The notes: a model not told the origin generated them from the letters alone. A stretch of DNA of 57,072 nt from Lachnospiraceae bacterium KH1T2 (GCA_900114405.1 FOSY01000001.1:489523-546594); one strand, 5' to 3'; counted from the stretch's first letter, positions 47,390-55,783 are shown. Numbers and translations: made by a program.

Positions 47390-47604
47390 ATTGTTTCTTC
47401 TCCTGTTTTAATAAACTCGCAAATGTCAGAAATATCACAGTCTAGCTTTTCGCACATTTTTAAAAGTACTTCCATACTTACCGGTTGATTCTTACTCAAT
47501 TTTGCCAGTGTGTTTGTACCTATACCTGCAAGCTTCCTTAGATCTCCCTTGTTCATATTTTTGTCAATCATCAACTTCCATAACTTGTTATAGCTTACGT
47601 TCAT
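47386..47604 (-). CDS. XRE controller protein of the restriction operon
   Basis: A 72-residue stand-alone helix-turn-helix protein (MNKGDLRKLAGIGTNTLAKL). It is the first gene of the operon and overlaps the second methyltransferase by four bases. Small XRE controllers that time methyltransferase and nuclease expression are known in restriction systems. A palindrome at the predicted transcription start is a plausible target. Confidence 0.85.
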   Translation of the reverse strand: MNVSYNKLWKLMIDKNMNKGDLRKLAGIGTNTLAKLSKNQPVSMEVLLKMCEKLDCDISDICEFIKTGEETI

Positions 47605-47648
47605 ACCATTCCTCTTTTACTAGCATACAATTAAAATCTATTAAAAAG

Positions 47649-47662
47649 TTGTAGATATACAA
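47649..47662. promoter_or_regulatory. Candidate controller operator
   Basis: TTGTA, four bases, TACAA form an inverted repeat just downstream of the -10 box of the restriction operon promoter, well placed for autorepression by the XRE controller. Confidence 0.45.
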
Positions 47663-47667
47663 TCCAA

Positions 47668-47696
47668 ATTATACCAGCAGGCATTTTAAATTTCAA
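47668..47696 (-). promoter_or_regulatory. Promoter of the restriction operon
   Basis: TTGAAA, 17 bases, TATAAT on the minus strand, about 65 bases before the XRE start. Confidence 0.75.
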
Positions 47697-48133
47697 TTCC
47701 GAAATATTTTTTCTTACATACGCAAAACAGAGGGCAGCTAGAAAAAGCTAAGCTGAATTGGAATCCGAGGTTCCAGTTTGCAAAGTTAAATTCTGTTTAC
47801 TACTATGGCTTGCAATATTAAATTCCTGCAAAGCTATATAGCGAGCAGCGAGCAAAGCGTGTAAACCTTGACCACTAATATTGAATTCGAGTGTCTTTTC
47901 TATTATTAGGCTATTATTAGCGACAAAAAGTTCTTGTTGTAAAATCATCAATAATTTGATACAATAAATAAACGATATCGTATATGATTTATATGTGTTT
48001 AAGTTGCAACATTTGAATAAGGCTGCCATAGTTCTTATAGCAGTCATTCCCGAATTTTTATTAAAAGTGAATATGGTAAGCAGTAATGTACAAAGTAGTG
48101 GTATAACTATTATATTTTTTGTGGAGTAATGTT
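47697..48133. other. Gene-free stretch with short related repeats
   Basis: No convincing gene. Three related units appear around 47776, 47810 and 47876, each with (T/A)A(T/G)T(T/A)(A/G)AATTC, two of them beside TTGCAA. A GCGAGCA repeat lies near 47841, and a hairpin with GCTGC/GCAGT arms near 48022-48046. One minus frame of 99 codons is open but has no ribosome site. It could be a decayed element. Confidence 0.3.
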
Positions 48134-48673
48134 ATGCAGAATAAACTAAGTATAGAAAATATAAAGATAGACTTTGGAACTGAAATTATTTATGGGTGCG
48201 ACCAAACTAATCAAAGTATCTTTTCTACAGCTACGTTTAAGATTTTAACTAATGATAATCTTATTATGATGGCTTCTGAAATGATAGGAATGAATATAAC
48301 CGATACTATTAGCTTTTTCATTCAGATTAATTCAAGCGCTAATCATAAAATAAATAATTTCATAACCTTCTACGATGTTAATAATGAAAAGCATGCTTTG
48401 AACTTATCTGAGAGCGAACAGAATGACCTATGGAACGTTCTTAACTATCAATGCATGGAAATATTGGGTAAGGGGTGTGATGAGATTTTGGACGAAGCTG
48501 ATGGACACAGATTTGATGAAGAAAGAAGAATAATGGTTAGAACATTTCTTGAAGAAAACTACGGAGAGAATTATAAAGAGATGTTCACAGAAGAAGAAAT
48601 AAACAATATGCCCGTTGATTACGCTTTATGGGGTGAGGACGTTGGTTTTGAAAAAATAGATCGAGGGGATTAA
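48134..48673 (+). CDS. Unknown protein heading the GNAT cassette
   Basis: A 179-residue soluble protein that I do not recognise. The first half is beta-rich (SIENIKIDFGTEIIYGCDQT), the second helical and acidic (EEINNMPVDYALWGEDVGF). GTGGAG lies seven bases before the ATG. The gene is 28 bases upstream of an acetyltransferase gene on the same strand, so co-expression is likely. Its base composition (AT-rich) matches the neighbours. Confidence 0.65.
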   Translation: MQNKLSIENIKIDFGTEIIYGCDQTNQSIFSTATFKILTNDNLIMMASEMIGMNITDTISFFIQINSSANHKINNFITFYDVNNEKHALNLSESEQNDLWNVLNYQCMEILGKGCDEILDEADGHRFDEERRIMVRTFLEENYGENYKEMFTEEEINNMPVDYALWGEDVGFEKIDRGD

Positions 48674-48701
48674 CTTAAGAAAGATGGAGGTAAGTAGAAG
48701 T

Positions 48702-49376
48702 ATGGCATTATCGAATCTGCAGAAGAACTTGGCTTTGGTATCATTTGCAAGAGCGTTTGCGGCGTGTGATGAAGAAAAAAGAAGAGATTATTATCATGAG
48801 TTTAAATTAGCGTTCGGTAGTGAAATAAAGGATTTTGATAATGAAATTCATGATGTTTTTATAAAAGAAAACATACCTGAAAAAATAGTATTTGACTGGC
48901 AACATATAAAAGATGATGAGAGAAATAATGAAGATAATTTTACATGTGAAATATTGTGCTTAAATCCATCATATGAAAATGAAGTAGAAAAATTGTTATG
49001 GAAGGAGTTAAGGCTTATTCCGTGCTTTGGAAGAATTGAAGATGTTGGAACAGTGAAAGATTTTGCAGAAGAGGGTTTTTCTTTTATTGCAAAAAAAGAT
49101 GATGAAGTGATAGGTGTAATATTGGCACAAAAAGTGATGGAGTATGGCTTTTATTACATTTTTGTTAATGCTTTTGCAGTTAAAAATTCCGCACAGGGAA
49201 AAGGTGTTGGCAAAAAGCTTATGAATAATCTTTTTAGTATTGCAAAAGAAAATCATATTATGCGGATAGACCTTGGAACAGAAAAAAGATTTAAGGCTTA
49301 TGATATTTATCGGAAATGGGGATTCAAGGAACAAGATCCGGAAACGGTTTTTTTGAGCAAAAGGGTAAATCGGTGA
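48702..49376 (+). CDS. GNAT-family acetyltransferase, copy 1
   Basis: A 224-residue protein. The C-terminal 110 residues are a GNAT fold: DEVIGVILAQKVMEYG, the acetyl-CoA loop NSAQGKGVGKKLM (motif A pattern QGKGVG) and AYDIYRKWGFKE. The N-terminal 100 residues are a helical region shared with the second GNAT protein here and with nothing else I know. The substrate is unknown; it could be a protein, a tRNA-linked amino acid or a small molecule. I use the ATG with GGAGG 11 bases upstream. Confidence 0.82.
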   Translation: MALSNLQKNLALVSFARAFAACDEEKRRDYYHEFKLAFGSEIKDFDNEIHDVFIKENIPEKIVFDWQHIKDDERNNEDNFTCEILCLNPSYENEVEKLLWKELRLIPCFGRIEDVGTVKDFAEEGFSFIAKKDDEVIGVILAQKVMEYGFYYIFVNAFAVKNSAQGKGVGKKLMNNLFSIAKENHIMRIDLGTEKRFKAYDIYRKWGFKEQDPETVFLSKRVNR

Positions 49377-49422
49377 GACTTAATGCCGAGTAGTTGTATT
49401 GTGATATATAGGAGTACAATAA

Positions 49423-49650
49423 ATGCATAATAGATCTGAAAAGTTTGCTTTAATGATAGAATTCTTATCTTCACTTTATAAAATAAAGGAAGAAGATATA
49501 AAAAAAGGATTTTATAATCCGATATTGGAAAAAAATATACATGAAGAAGAGGCACGGATTTTAATCTGTGAACCTACATTTGATTTAGATAGTATCAAGC
49601 CTTCTTTGCTTATAGAGTTTGATAAATCATCACGAATAATTGATGGGTAA
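49423..49650 (+). CDS. Small unknown protein in the GNAT cassette
   Basis: A 75-residue acidic protein (MHNRSEKFALMIEFLSSLYK), helical at the start and beta-like near the end. TAGGAG precedes the ATG and the gene sits between an acetyltransferase and an XRE gene with gaps of under 50 bases. No known family recognised. An antitoxin role is conceivable only from size and place. Confidence 0.55.
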   Translation: MHNRSEKFALMIEFLSSLYKIKEEDIKKGFYNPILEKNIHEEEARILICEPTFDLDSIKPSLLIEFDKSSRIIDG

Positions 49651-49689
49651 TGAACTGTTTTCTTTTCAGATAAAAAGGAGAGTTTAACA

Positions 49690-50238
49690 ATGGAGAATAC
49701 TGTCATAGGTAAAAGACTTAAAGCAATGATGATTAGCAAAAAAATGTCAATACACGACCTTGCATTCTATACTAATGTAAGCGATGATACAGTAAAGAAA
49801 TACTTAAATGGTGAAAAAATCCCAACCAACTCATTTCTTATTGATGCTGCAACAATGCTTGGTGTTTCGCTTAATTATTTATCAGGTATAGAGGATTCAG
49901 AAGAACTCTATAATTTTTCTAAAAAAATAGATGGTGGAAAGGGGCTTAAAGTATTATACGAAGAATTGAGCATGAGATTAGATGGACCAATAGATATAGG
50001 TCTTATATTGCATTTCGGAAAACTCGAATATTCATCAAATGGTGCTATTTTTGCTTTTGGCTTTGACGAAAATCAAAATCCTCAGATACTCAGCTTATCT
50101 ATAAATGACGGAGAAATGGATTTTTCCTCTGATGATATACACTCTACAACTATTGAGTTATCTAGGAACTGCACTAAATATATCATTAAAGGTAAATCAA
50201 ACTGGACTTCAGAAATAATATTTGACCGATATTTTTGA
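49690..50238 (+). CDS. XRE-family protein with unknown C-terminal domain
   Basis: A 182-residue protein. Residues 5-65 are a helix-turn-helix (KKMSIHDLAFYTNVSDDTVK). The remaining 110 residues form a beta-rich domain (GAIFAFGFDENQNPQILSLS) that I do not recognise. AAGGAG precedes the ATG, and the second acetyltransferase follows 21 bases later. It may regulate the cassette or counter its enzymes. Confidence 0.78.
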   Translation: MENTVIGKRLKAMMISKKMSIHDLAFYTNVSDDTVKKYLNGEKIPTNSFLIDAATMLGVSLNYLSGIEDSEELYNFSKKIDGGKGLKVLYEELSMRLDGPIDIGLILHFGKLEYSSNGAIFAFGFDENQNPQILSLSINDGEMDFSSDDIHSTTIELSRNCTKYIIKGKSNWTSEIIFDRYF

Positions 50239-50259
50239 TAGTATTATAGGAGAAAAACT

Positions 50260-50940
50260 ATGGAAATGACAGAAAGACACAAAAAAGCCATATTAAATAT
50301 GTTTTTAAATTCTTTTGCTTCAGCATCTCCAGATAAGAGAAAAGCTATATACGATGACTTCTTAGATTCTTTTTATAATTGTTTTAATGACTTAGATGCA
50401 GCCATAAAAGATGCTTTTTCTCAAAAAGAAATTTCTATGGATGTGATTAGTGAATGGAACACGTATCAAAGTGGTAGAAAAGCCCTTGAGTTTTCCATTG
50501 AAATATGTGATATGGAATTAAAGGATGAGGATGTAATCAATAGAATACTTGCAAAAGAAATAGGATGTATACCGCATTTGGCAAAATATGAAAAGGACTG
50601 CACGATCCGAGAATTTGCAACAACGGGTTATTCTTTTGTTGCAAAGATGAAGGGAGAAATAATAGGTGTCATGATGGCACAAAAAATCATGGATTACGGT
50701 CATCCGATAATCTTCATAAATAATTTTGCTGTTGCTTCAGATTTCCAGGGAAAAGGAATTGGAAAGAAGATGATGTTGCATTTAGTTCAGCTTTCAGAAA
50801 AAGAAGGTCTTTGCACAATAATGCTTGGTACTGAAAAAAATCGTAAAGCCTACGATATATATCATAAATGGGGATTCTCTGATCAGGATAAAAATTATAT
50901 ATATCTTTCTAATTATCACATAGGCATTCCTCATAAATAA
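50260..50940 (+). CDS. GNAT-family acetyltransferase, copy 2
   Basis: A 226-residue paralogue of the first GNAT protein over its whole length. The GNAT part has GEIIGVMMAQKIMDYG, the acetyl-CoA loop QGKGIGKKMM and AYDIYHKWGFSDQ; the N-terminal helical part (SPDKRKAIYDDFLDSF) aligns with that of copy 1. Identity is moderate by eye, so the duplication is not recent. AGGAG lies seven bases before the ATG. It is the last gene of the cassette. Confidence 0.82.
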   Translation: MEMTERHKKAILNMFLNSFASASPDKRKAIYDDFLDSFYNCFNDLDAAIKDAFSQKEISMDVISEWNTYQSGRKALEFSIEICDMELKDEDVINRILAKEIGCIPHLAKYEKDCTIREFATTGYSFVAKMKGEIIGVMMAQKIMDYGHPIIFINNFAVASDFQGKGIGKKMMLHLVQLSEKEGLCTIMLGTEKNRKAYDIYHKWGFSDQDKNYIYLSNYHIGIPHK

Positions 50941-51036
50941 AAAAATAAATACATGGTACTCGACCCAAATTCTGATCACCTTAAATAACTCTTCTATTCT
51001 CTATCTACTAAACCACCATATAGTTTGTGCGAGCAA

Positions 51037-51137
51037 TGCATCTGGCTAGCCAGATGCAAAATCACTCGTCGGGGAATATCCCCACCCCCCTGATTTTCGT
51101 CTGCGACGAAAGCAACGCGTTTCCACGAAACGCTAAA
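51037..51137. repeat. Inverted-repeat cluster, candidate oriT
   Basis: Four hairpins follow one another just past the relaxase gene: TGCATCTGG/CCAGATGCA (51037-51058, a perfect palindrome), GGGGA/TCCCC (51073-51085), TTTCGTC/GACGAAA (about 51095-51111) and GCGTTTC/GAAACGC (about 51117-51133). Between them is a C-run stretch. Inverted repeats beside a relaxase gene are typical of transfer origins, but the nick site cannot be identified. Some stems may also end transcription of the relaxase gene. Confidence 0.5.
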
Positions 51138-51199
51138 AAGTAAAAGCCAGACAAAAAATGAGTGGGAGCCGAGATTTTACTCCCAGCCCCCCCAAAATT

Positions 51200-52585
51200 C
51201 TATTTTTCTATCTCATTCTGCCTCTGACGTTCTGCGTTTTCTTTATCTTCCTGCATGATCTCATGGTAGATTTGTTCAGCAATCTGGTAATGACGCATCT
51301 TTTCTTTTGCTTCCCGGTATTCGGCATAGGCAGCTTTTTTCTCCGAAAGAACCTTTGCGTATTCTTCAGAAAGTTCCTTCACCTTCGGAAGTTTATCGCA
51401 TCCAAGTTCATTAAAAGCCTGCTTAGCTGCTTTATGAAGAAGGATAGATTCTCGATGCTCCTCCATGAATTTTTTGCTGTATCCTGCCTTTCTATACTGA
51501 GTATAAATTTCTCTTGTTTTGGAATAGTTTATGATATGCTTCTTTAAGACGGAAATTTCAGCCAGGCGTGATTCCGATTGTTTTATCTTGAATGACAACT
51601 CTGAAAATTTTTGTGAAGCAGCATCGGATCTTTCTTTCAGATCATCTGCATTCTTTATCTTATTGTCCTGCAGAAATGCCATCATCGCTGATATCTGTTT
51701 CAGATTAAATCTCTTAGCACAGCGTTCATATCCTTTACCCTTTCCCTCCTGCATCTTTTTGTTGATATCGATAAGGAGATCAAAGTCACGTTTTGGTCTT
51801 TCTGCTCTCTGATCTGACTCACCATCTCCTGTAATCCGCTTTCGGATATCGCCCTCAGAATATCCCTTTCCCAAAGACTGTAATCTGATAAATCGTTTCT
51901 GTCCCGCACCTCTGATTGATATATGCTTACCGGATTTTATTTCATATCCGGCCCCAGCAAGCAGTCTCAGAAATTCTTCATAATTATTAGGACTCTCTGA
52001 AATGATCTCATCTATTTTTGTACGAGCTGCACTTCTGAAGGATTCCCTGTGATACGGACTATGATCATCACGTTCGGATGGTTTTCGTGGGATTATTACA
52101 GACAGCGCATGCTCCAGGCAAACAAGATCACTGACTTTCTGAAGTGCCAATGCAATGAACCATGAGTCACGGAACTTTCCATCGCACGATAGATTTGTGG
52201 AGTTCATTATAATATGATTATGAATATGCGCCCGGTCTGTATGTGTCGCTACTATAAATGCATGATTCCCTTTAGTGAATCGCATTGCAGTTTCATAGCC
52301 GACTTTATTTGCTTCTTCCGGTGTGATCTCTCCGGGCTTAAATGACTGCCGGATCTGATATGCTATGATATCACCCTTTGGTTTTCTCCCGATAATGCGA
52401 TAGTACTCCTGCTTCGCTAATAAGAATTCTTCATCTACTGTTTCCTTATCACATGCATAAGATGATATCAGCTGCCCCTGCTCAGTTTTCTCATCGTTTT
52501 TTGCATACTCTACCCTGTCCTTCAGGCTCTGCGCTATCGTCTCACCTTTATTCTGATGCATTGCTATGAGTCTCGTTGCAGCCAA
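51200..52585 (-). CDS. MobP-type relaxase
   Basis: A 461-residue relaxase/mobilization nuclease that would nick oriT and lead the strand into a recipient. The three-histidine motif is HIHNHIIMNST near residue 130; the N-terminal catalytic region has a tyrosine-bearing DRVEYAKNDEKTEQG. The C-terminal half is a long coiled coil rich in lysine and glutamate. Start is TTG with GGAG about ten bases upstream and the residues MAATRLIAMHQNKG match the family start. MobC lies upstream. The stop is TAG; the frame stays open for 45 more codons across the inverted repeats, which I do not read as coding. Confidence 0.9.
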   Translation of the reverse strand: MAATRLIAMHQNKGETIAQSLKDRVEYAKNDEKTEQGQLISSYACDKETVDEEFLLAKQEYYRIIGRKPKGDIIAYQIRQSFKPGEITPEEANKVGYETAMRFTKGNHAFIVATHTDRAHIHNHIIMNSTNLSCDGKFRDSWFIALALQKVSDLVCLEHALSVIIPRKPSERDDHSPYHRESFRSAARTKIDEIISESPNNYEEFLRLLAGAGYEIKSGKHISIRGAGQKRFIRLQSLGKGYSEGDIRKRITGDGESDQRAERPKRDFDLLIDINKKMQEGKGKGYERCAKRFNLKQISAMMAFLQDNKIKNADDLKERSDAASQKFSELSFKIKQSESRLAEISVLKKHIINYSKTREIYTQYRKAGYSKKFMEEHRESILLHKAAKQAFNELGCDKLPKVKELSEEYAKVLSEKKAAYAEYREAKEKMRHYQIAEQIYHEIMQEDKENAERQRQNEIEK

Positions 52586-52633
52586 TATTCATCATCTCCA
52601 TTCTGTATCATCGCTGTTTTCTTATTCATATCT

Positions 52634-52972
52634 CTACCTTGCTCCGAGTGATGCAAGCTGTTTTAGGATTTTTTTCATTTCTGTCCAAAGTTCTTTCTGC
52701 TGTTCCTGAAGGTCACGTATATCTTCTTCATATACGCAGCCGGTCTCATTAGCTTTCTTCGCATACTAATTCAGATTGTTTGAATTGATGCGAAGGAGGC
52801 GTATCACCTCCTTCACATCAGACAGATCTACCTGAATCGTATATCCGTCAATCGCCATCTTCCTGATGTAAGCACTTCTGTTTTTTATCCCAACTGCCTC
52901 CATCTTTTTCCTGATAATTTCCTGCTCTTTTGGCGTGAGTCGTATCTCCAGGCGCTCTGTCATCTGTTCCAT
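52634..52972 (-). pseudogene. MobC relaxosome protein with an in-frame TAG
   Basis: A ribbon-helix-helix accessory protein (about 112 residues) that helps the relaxase bind oriT. The N-terminus MEQMTERLEIRLTPKEQEII is followed by the family core, then NSNNLN, a TAG codon at 52766-52768, and in the same frame YAKKANETG and a helical tail. In homologues this spot is normally glutamine (NLNQ), so one CAG-to-TAG change explains it. Without suppression the product would lose its last 39 residues. AGGTG lies seven bases before the chosen ATG. Confidence 0.78.
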
Positions 52973-52973
52973 A

Positions 52974-53279
52974 TCAGCACACCTCATTACATGTGCATAA
53001 AGGTGTTCTCTTCTTTTCCGGCTCAGGTGTCCTACTCTGCTGCTTTATTTTCTCCTCATGCTCATGGATTTTCTCCATCACAGACTGCTGTTCTGCCTTT
53101 AGTTCCTCTTCTTCATCTTTCTTGGAACCGTTGTTTATAATGCCGTCTATGGAATCATAATCATCTTCCATTGCCATCTCTGCATTCTTAAGCGGATTGT
53201 CATCAGCTGTTACCGTTTCCTCAACCTCTGCTCCGTGTATTTCATCCCATTTCTGCATCTTTTTGATAATAGTTTCCAT
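52974..53279 (-). CDS. DUF4316-like element protein
   Basis: A 101-residue acidic protein. NPLKNAEMAMEDDYDSIDGI then INNG resembles the DUF4316 segment found beside topoisomerase and mob genes in Tn1549-like elements. The C-terminus is rich in lysine and glutamate and ends with CTCNEVC. I use the second ATG because GAGGAG lies nine bases before it. Function unknown. Confidence 0.55.
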   Translation of the reverse strand: METIIKKMQKWDEIHGAEVEETVTADDNPLKNAEMAMEDDYDSIDGIINNGSKKDEEEELKAEQQSVMEKIHEHEEKIKQQSRTPEPEKKRTPLCTCNEVC

Positions 53280-53292
53280 ACTCATATGCTCC

Positions 53293-54294
53293 TCATCCTT
53301 TCTGTGAAAAATCCAAACTGAAATTAGCTCTTCCGTTATCTTCTGTGGAAAGTACCAGTGTTGTATCGTAGGTCTTTCCGGTCTTTACTGATCTGCATTT
53401 CTTCAGATTGCATCTGCCATCTTTCAGAAGTGTTACTGCTATCTGCTTTGTCATCTTTTTTGATAATGCATCCATGAAGTGGTTATCTTTCCATAATGCA
53501 AACTTGCAATCTCTGTTGCTGCACATGAAGCCTTTATTTTTCTCAATGACATCTGCTCCACATGCAGGGCATTTTCCGACAGGTTCATGAACGGGTTTCA
53601 TCATGACTTCTGCATCTTTAACCGCTTCATAATTATCTATAAGCCCTGCTATCATCTGTTCTATCTCACTTATGAAGTCTTCCGGTCTGTAGTTCCCATG
53701 CTCGATATCTACAAGTTTTTGCTCCTATTCTGCTGTCATGGTCGGGGACTGTATCAGCTTCGGAATGACTGTGATAAGTGCCATTTCCTTTTGTGTCGGT
53801 GTCAGATATTTTGTTTTCTTATCTCCGTTACGTTCGATGAATCCGATACGCACCATTTTCTCTATGATCCCTGCTCTTGTCGCCGGAGTGCCGAGTCCTT
53901 TCCTCTCAGTTTCATCCGGAGTTTCATCAGTTCCGGCTCTTTCCATTGCAGAAAGAAGCAGATCTTCTGTGAATCTTTTATTTGGTGTAGTCTTCCCTTC
54001 TTTAATCCCTGAATCTACAACCGGTAATTCCTTCCCTTCAGACAGGAGATCCGATGCAGACTCAAGGACATACTTAAGACCACTTTTATCAGTAGTTTCA
54101 TCCGTATAATCCTCAGTTACTCTTTTTCCGAGTACCCATTCCTAGATTTCTTTCCAGCCAGACTTCACCTCTACTTTTGTTTTCGCAGAGAATGTCTGTC
54201 CTCCGCATGTTGCTGTCAGTGAGTATTCTTTATACTCTGCCGGATCTCCTATTGCAGACAGAAGTCTTGCCGTAATAAGCGACAGTACCTTCTG
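53293..54294 (-). pseudogene. Topoisomerase III (TopB-like), C-terminal part with in-frame TAG codons
   Basis: Only the last 330 or so residues of a conjugative-element topoisomerase III remain. They include QKVLSLITARLL, KRFTEDLLLSAMERAG, the conserved ERKGLGTPATRAGIIEKM and a C-terminal zinc ribbon (CPACGADVIEKNKGFMCSN). TOPRIM and the active tyrosine are absent. In-frame TAG codons stand at 54142-54144 and 53725-53727; the latter is in TAE-x-EQKL, where homologues have tryptophan. No TAA or TGA occurs in this frame. The 5' side joins a DUF5688 fragment in the same frame. Confidence 0.85.
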
Positions 54295-54831
54295 CTATCC
54301 TGTCGGAAGTTCTGAAAAAACTACATCCTCATGAAGCTGCTCCGGCGTCACTCCAAACTGTTCCATGAGACTGTTTGTGACAAGAATCGTTCCTTTCCCT
54401 GAATTGTTCTCATCAAGGATAAGACGATAAACAACTGCCATATCCTCCATCTGCTTATGCGGTACGTTTTCAAGCATCTCTGCATTACGTTCAGCAGATA
54501 CAACCTCCATGGAGAGCTTTTCCTTCATGATGCTGTAGTCTGTAAGAGATACAATATCGAAATCCGGCACATTCTCAAGGTTTGATGCGACTGACTCAGC
54601 AGCTTTCACAACAACATCTTCGTAAGGAATTCCGTTCTCATATGCCTCATATGCTGATTCCATATTCAGATTCACTCCGATATGGCTTCCCTCCGGTGTG
54701 ACGCTTATCGAATCAAAAGACTCATTGAGCTTCTCTGTCCTGTTCTCCCTGATAGTTACATCAAATCCCTTGTCTGCAAGTACTTCCTTGATGCCACCCT
54801 TAAAGTTCTCTTTGAATTCTTCATAAATCAT
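54295..54831 (-). pseudogene. DUF5688 protein fragment, cut at a deletion junction
   Basis: A 178-residue open frame whose first 165 residues match DUF5688 proteins of integrative elements (MIYEEFKENFKGGIKEVLAD, MEDMAVVYRLIL, TILVTNSLMEQFGVTPEQLH). After LHED the match ends, and past TAG 54295-54297 the frame continues as topoisomerase III. An internal deletion probably fused the two genes. AGGAG precedes the ATG, so the fragment can be translated. The other DUF5688 gene lies at 12.1-13.1 kb. Confidence 0.72.
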
Positions 54832-54892
54832 AGACTTTTCTCCTTTGTGCTCATTTGTTGGCTACTCCGGATCGTCATCCGAATTTTGGGCA

Positions 54893-54938
54893 AAAAGAAA
54901 GCGCCAGACCCGTGAAATTAAATCATGAGCTGACGCTT
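54893..54938 (-). terminator. Terminator upstream of the DUF5688 fragment
   Basis: Arms AAGCGTCAG and CTGGCGCTT (one mismatch) and TTTCTTTTTG after the stem on the minus strand. Confidence 0.65.
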
Positions 54939-55031
54939 CGATAAATGCCATATTTTCTTTTGCAAAAGAGAAATTTCTCCCTCGTCCTGGCAAACTCTTA
55001 TAGATGAGCTTTTGATACGATCAAGTACACA

Positions 55032-55071
55032 GAAAAAGCAGGAAATGTAAGATTTTCTTTACACTTCCTGC
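55032..55071 (-). terminator. Terminator of the Rpn fragment
   Basis: Arms GCAGGAAGTGTAA and TTACATTTCCTGC (one mismatch) with an eight-base loop, then TTTTTCTG on the minus strand. Confidence 0.8.
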
Positions 55072-55103
55072 TCACATGACTGTTATCCTTCTTATCTACG
55101 ATG

Positions 55104-55460
55104 TTATATGGCTTCTACTGTTCCCAAAATAGCTTCTTTATATACTTTTTTCTTATTCTCCGGAATATCTATCATAGTCATACATTTATCAATATCCCAG
55201 CCCGAATTATTCATAAGATTTTTTTTGCTTTCAACTAAAGTCTTATCAACCGCCCTATCATAGACACCTTTACTCAGATTACACATAGCATCCACATCTC
55301 CTTCCAATTTATTCGTCATAGGAATACCAAATTCCTCTCGGAGTGTTCGCTTCTTTTCTCCCGGCAGTGTTTCTTCTGAAAGAAGCACATCCAGCATTTT
55401 TAGAAGACCATTATAGCCTTCCTTATCCTTTCCGCCCAAACATACAACAACTACCGTCAT
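55104..55460 (-). pseudogene. Rpn/PD-(D/E)XK transposase-like C-terminal fragment
   Basis: A 118-residue open frame matching the C-terminal part of Rpn-type (recombination-promoting nuclease, PDDEXK transposase-like) proteins: MTVVVVCLGGKDKEGYNGLL then KRTLREEFGIPMTNKLEGDV and MCNLSKGVYDRA. The nuclease domain is missing. The coding match extends a few codons upstream of this ATG to about 55515, where it meets the end of a phosphatase fragment. Confidence 0.65.
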
Positions 55461-55495
55461 CAGATCATAATTATCAGGATCCTCTTTAACATCAC

Positions 55496-55783
55496 CTACG
55501 ATCGTTTCTTCTTCCTACAATCAAAACTTGACCCAAGCGGGACTTCGCTTACCAGTTCAGTACATATAAAATCCTTATTCCAAAATATTTCTATTGCAGT
55601 GTCCCGACTTCTAGGCAAGGTACTAACGTATACTCGTTTTAGATTAAAAACAGGAATATCATAAGACATCCGCATAATTTGTGCCTTGTCATACTGAGTA
55701 CAAGCCTTATCAAACTCACAGGAACTATACGTTCTTTCCCAGTCATAAGAAACTGGTCCATGCCGTATTATAATTACTTTCAA
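55496..55783 (-). pseudogene. Histidine phosphatase N-terminal fragment
   Basis: A 95-residue frame whose first 85 residues match histidine (phosphoglycerate mutase-like) phosphatases: IIIRHGPVSY with the catalytic RHG, and YVSTLPRSRDTA. A full enzyme has about 190 residues, and the second catalytic histidine is absent. The last residues come from the neighbouring Rpn fragment read in another frame, so a deletion has joined the two. Confidence 0.7.

Noticed and set aside
47748..48047. Minus-strand open frame of 99 codons
   Set aside because: No ribosome site, odd composition for a protein, and it overlaps short DNA repeats. Treated as non-coding.
47697..48133. CRISPR-like array
   Set aside because: The related units are too short, irregularly spaced and imperfect; no cas gene is in the window.
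51065..51199. C-terminal extension of the relaxase if TAG were sense
   Set aside because: The extra 45 codons translate hairpin arms and G runs with no protein-like pattern; more likely a non-coding oriT or terminator.
53738..54109. Long plus-strand frame opposite topB
   Set aside because: Shadow of the topoisomerase frame, serine-rich as usual for antisense frames of real genes.
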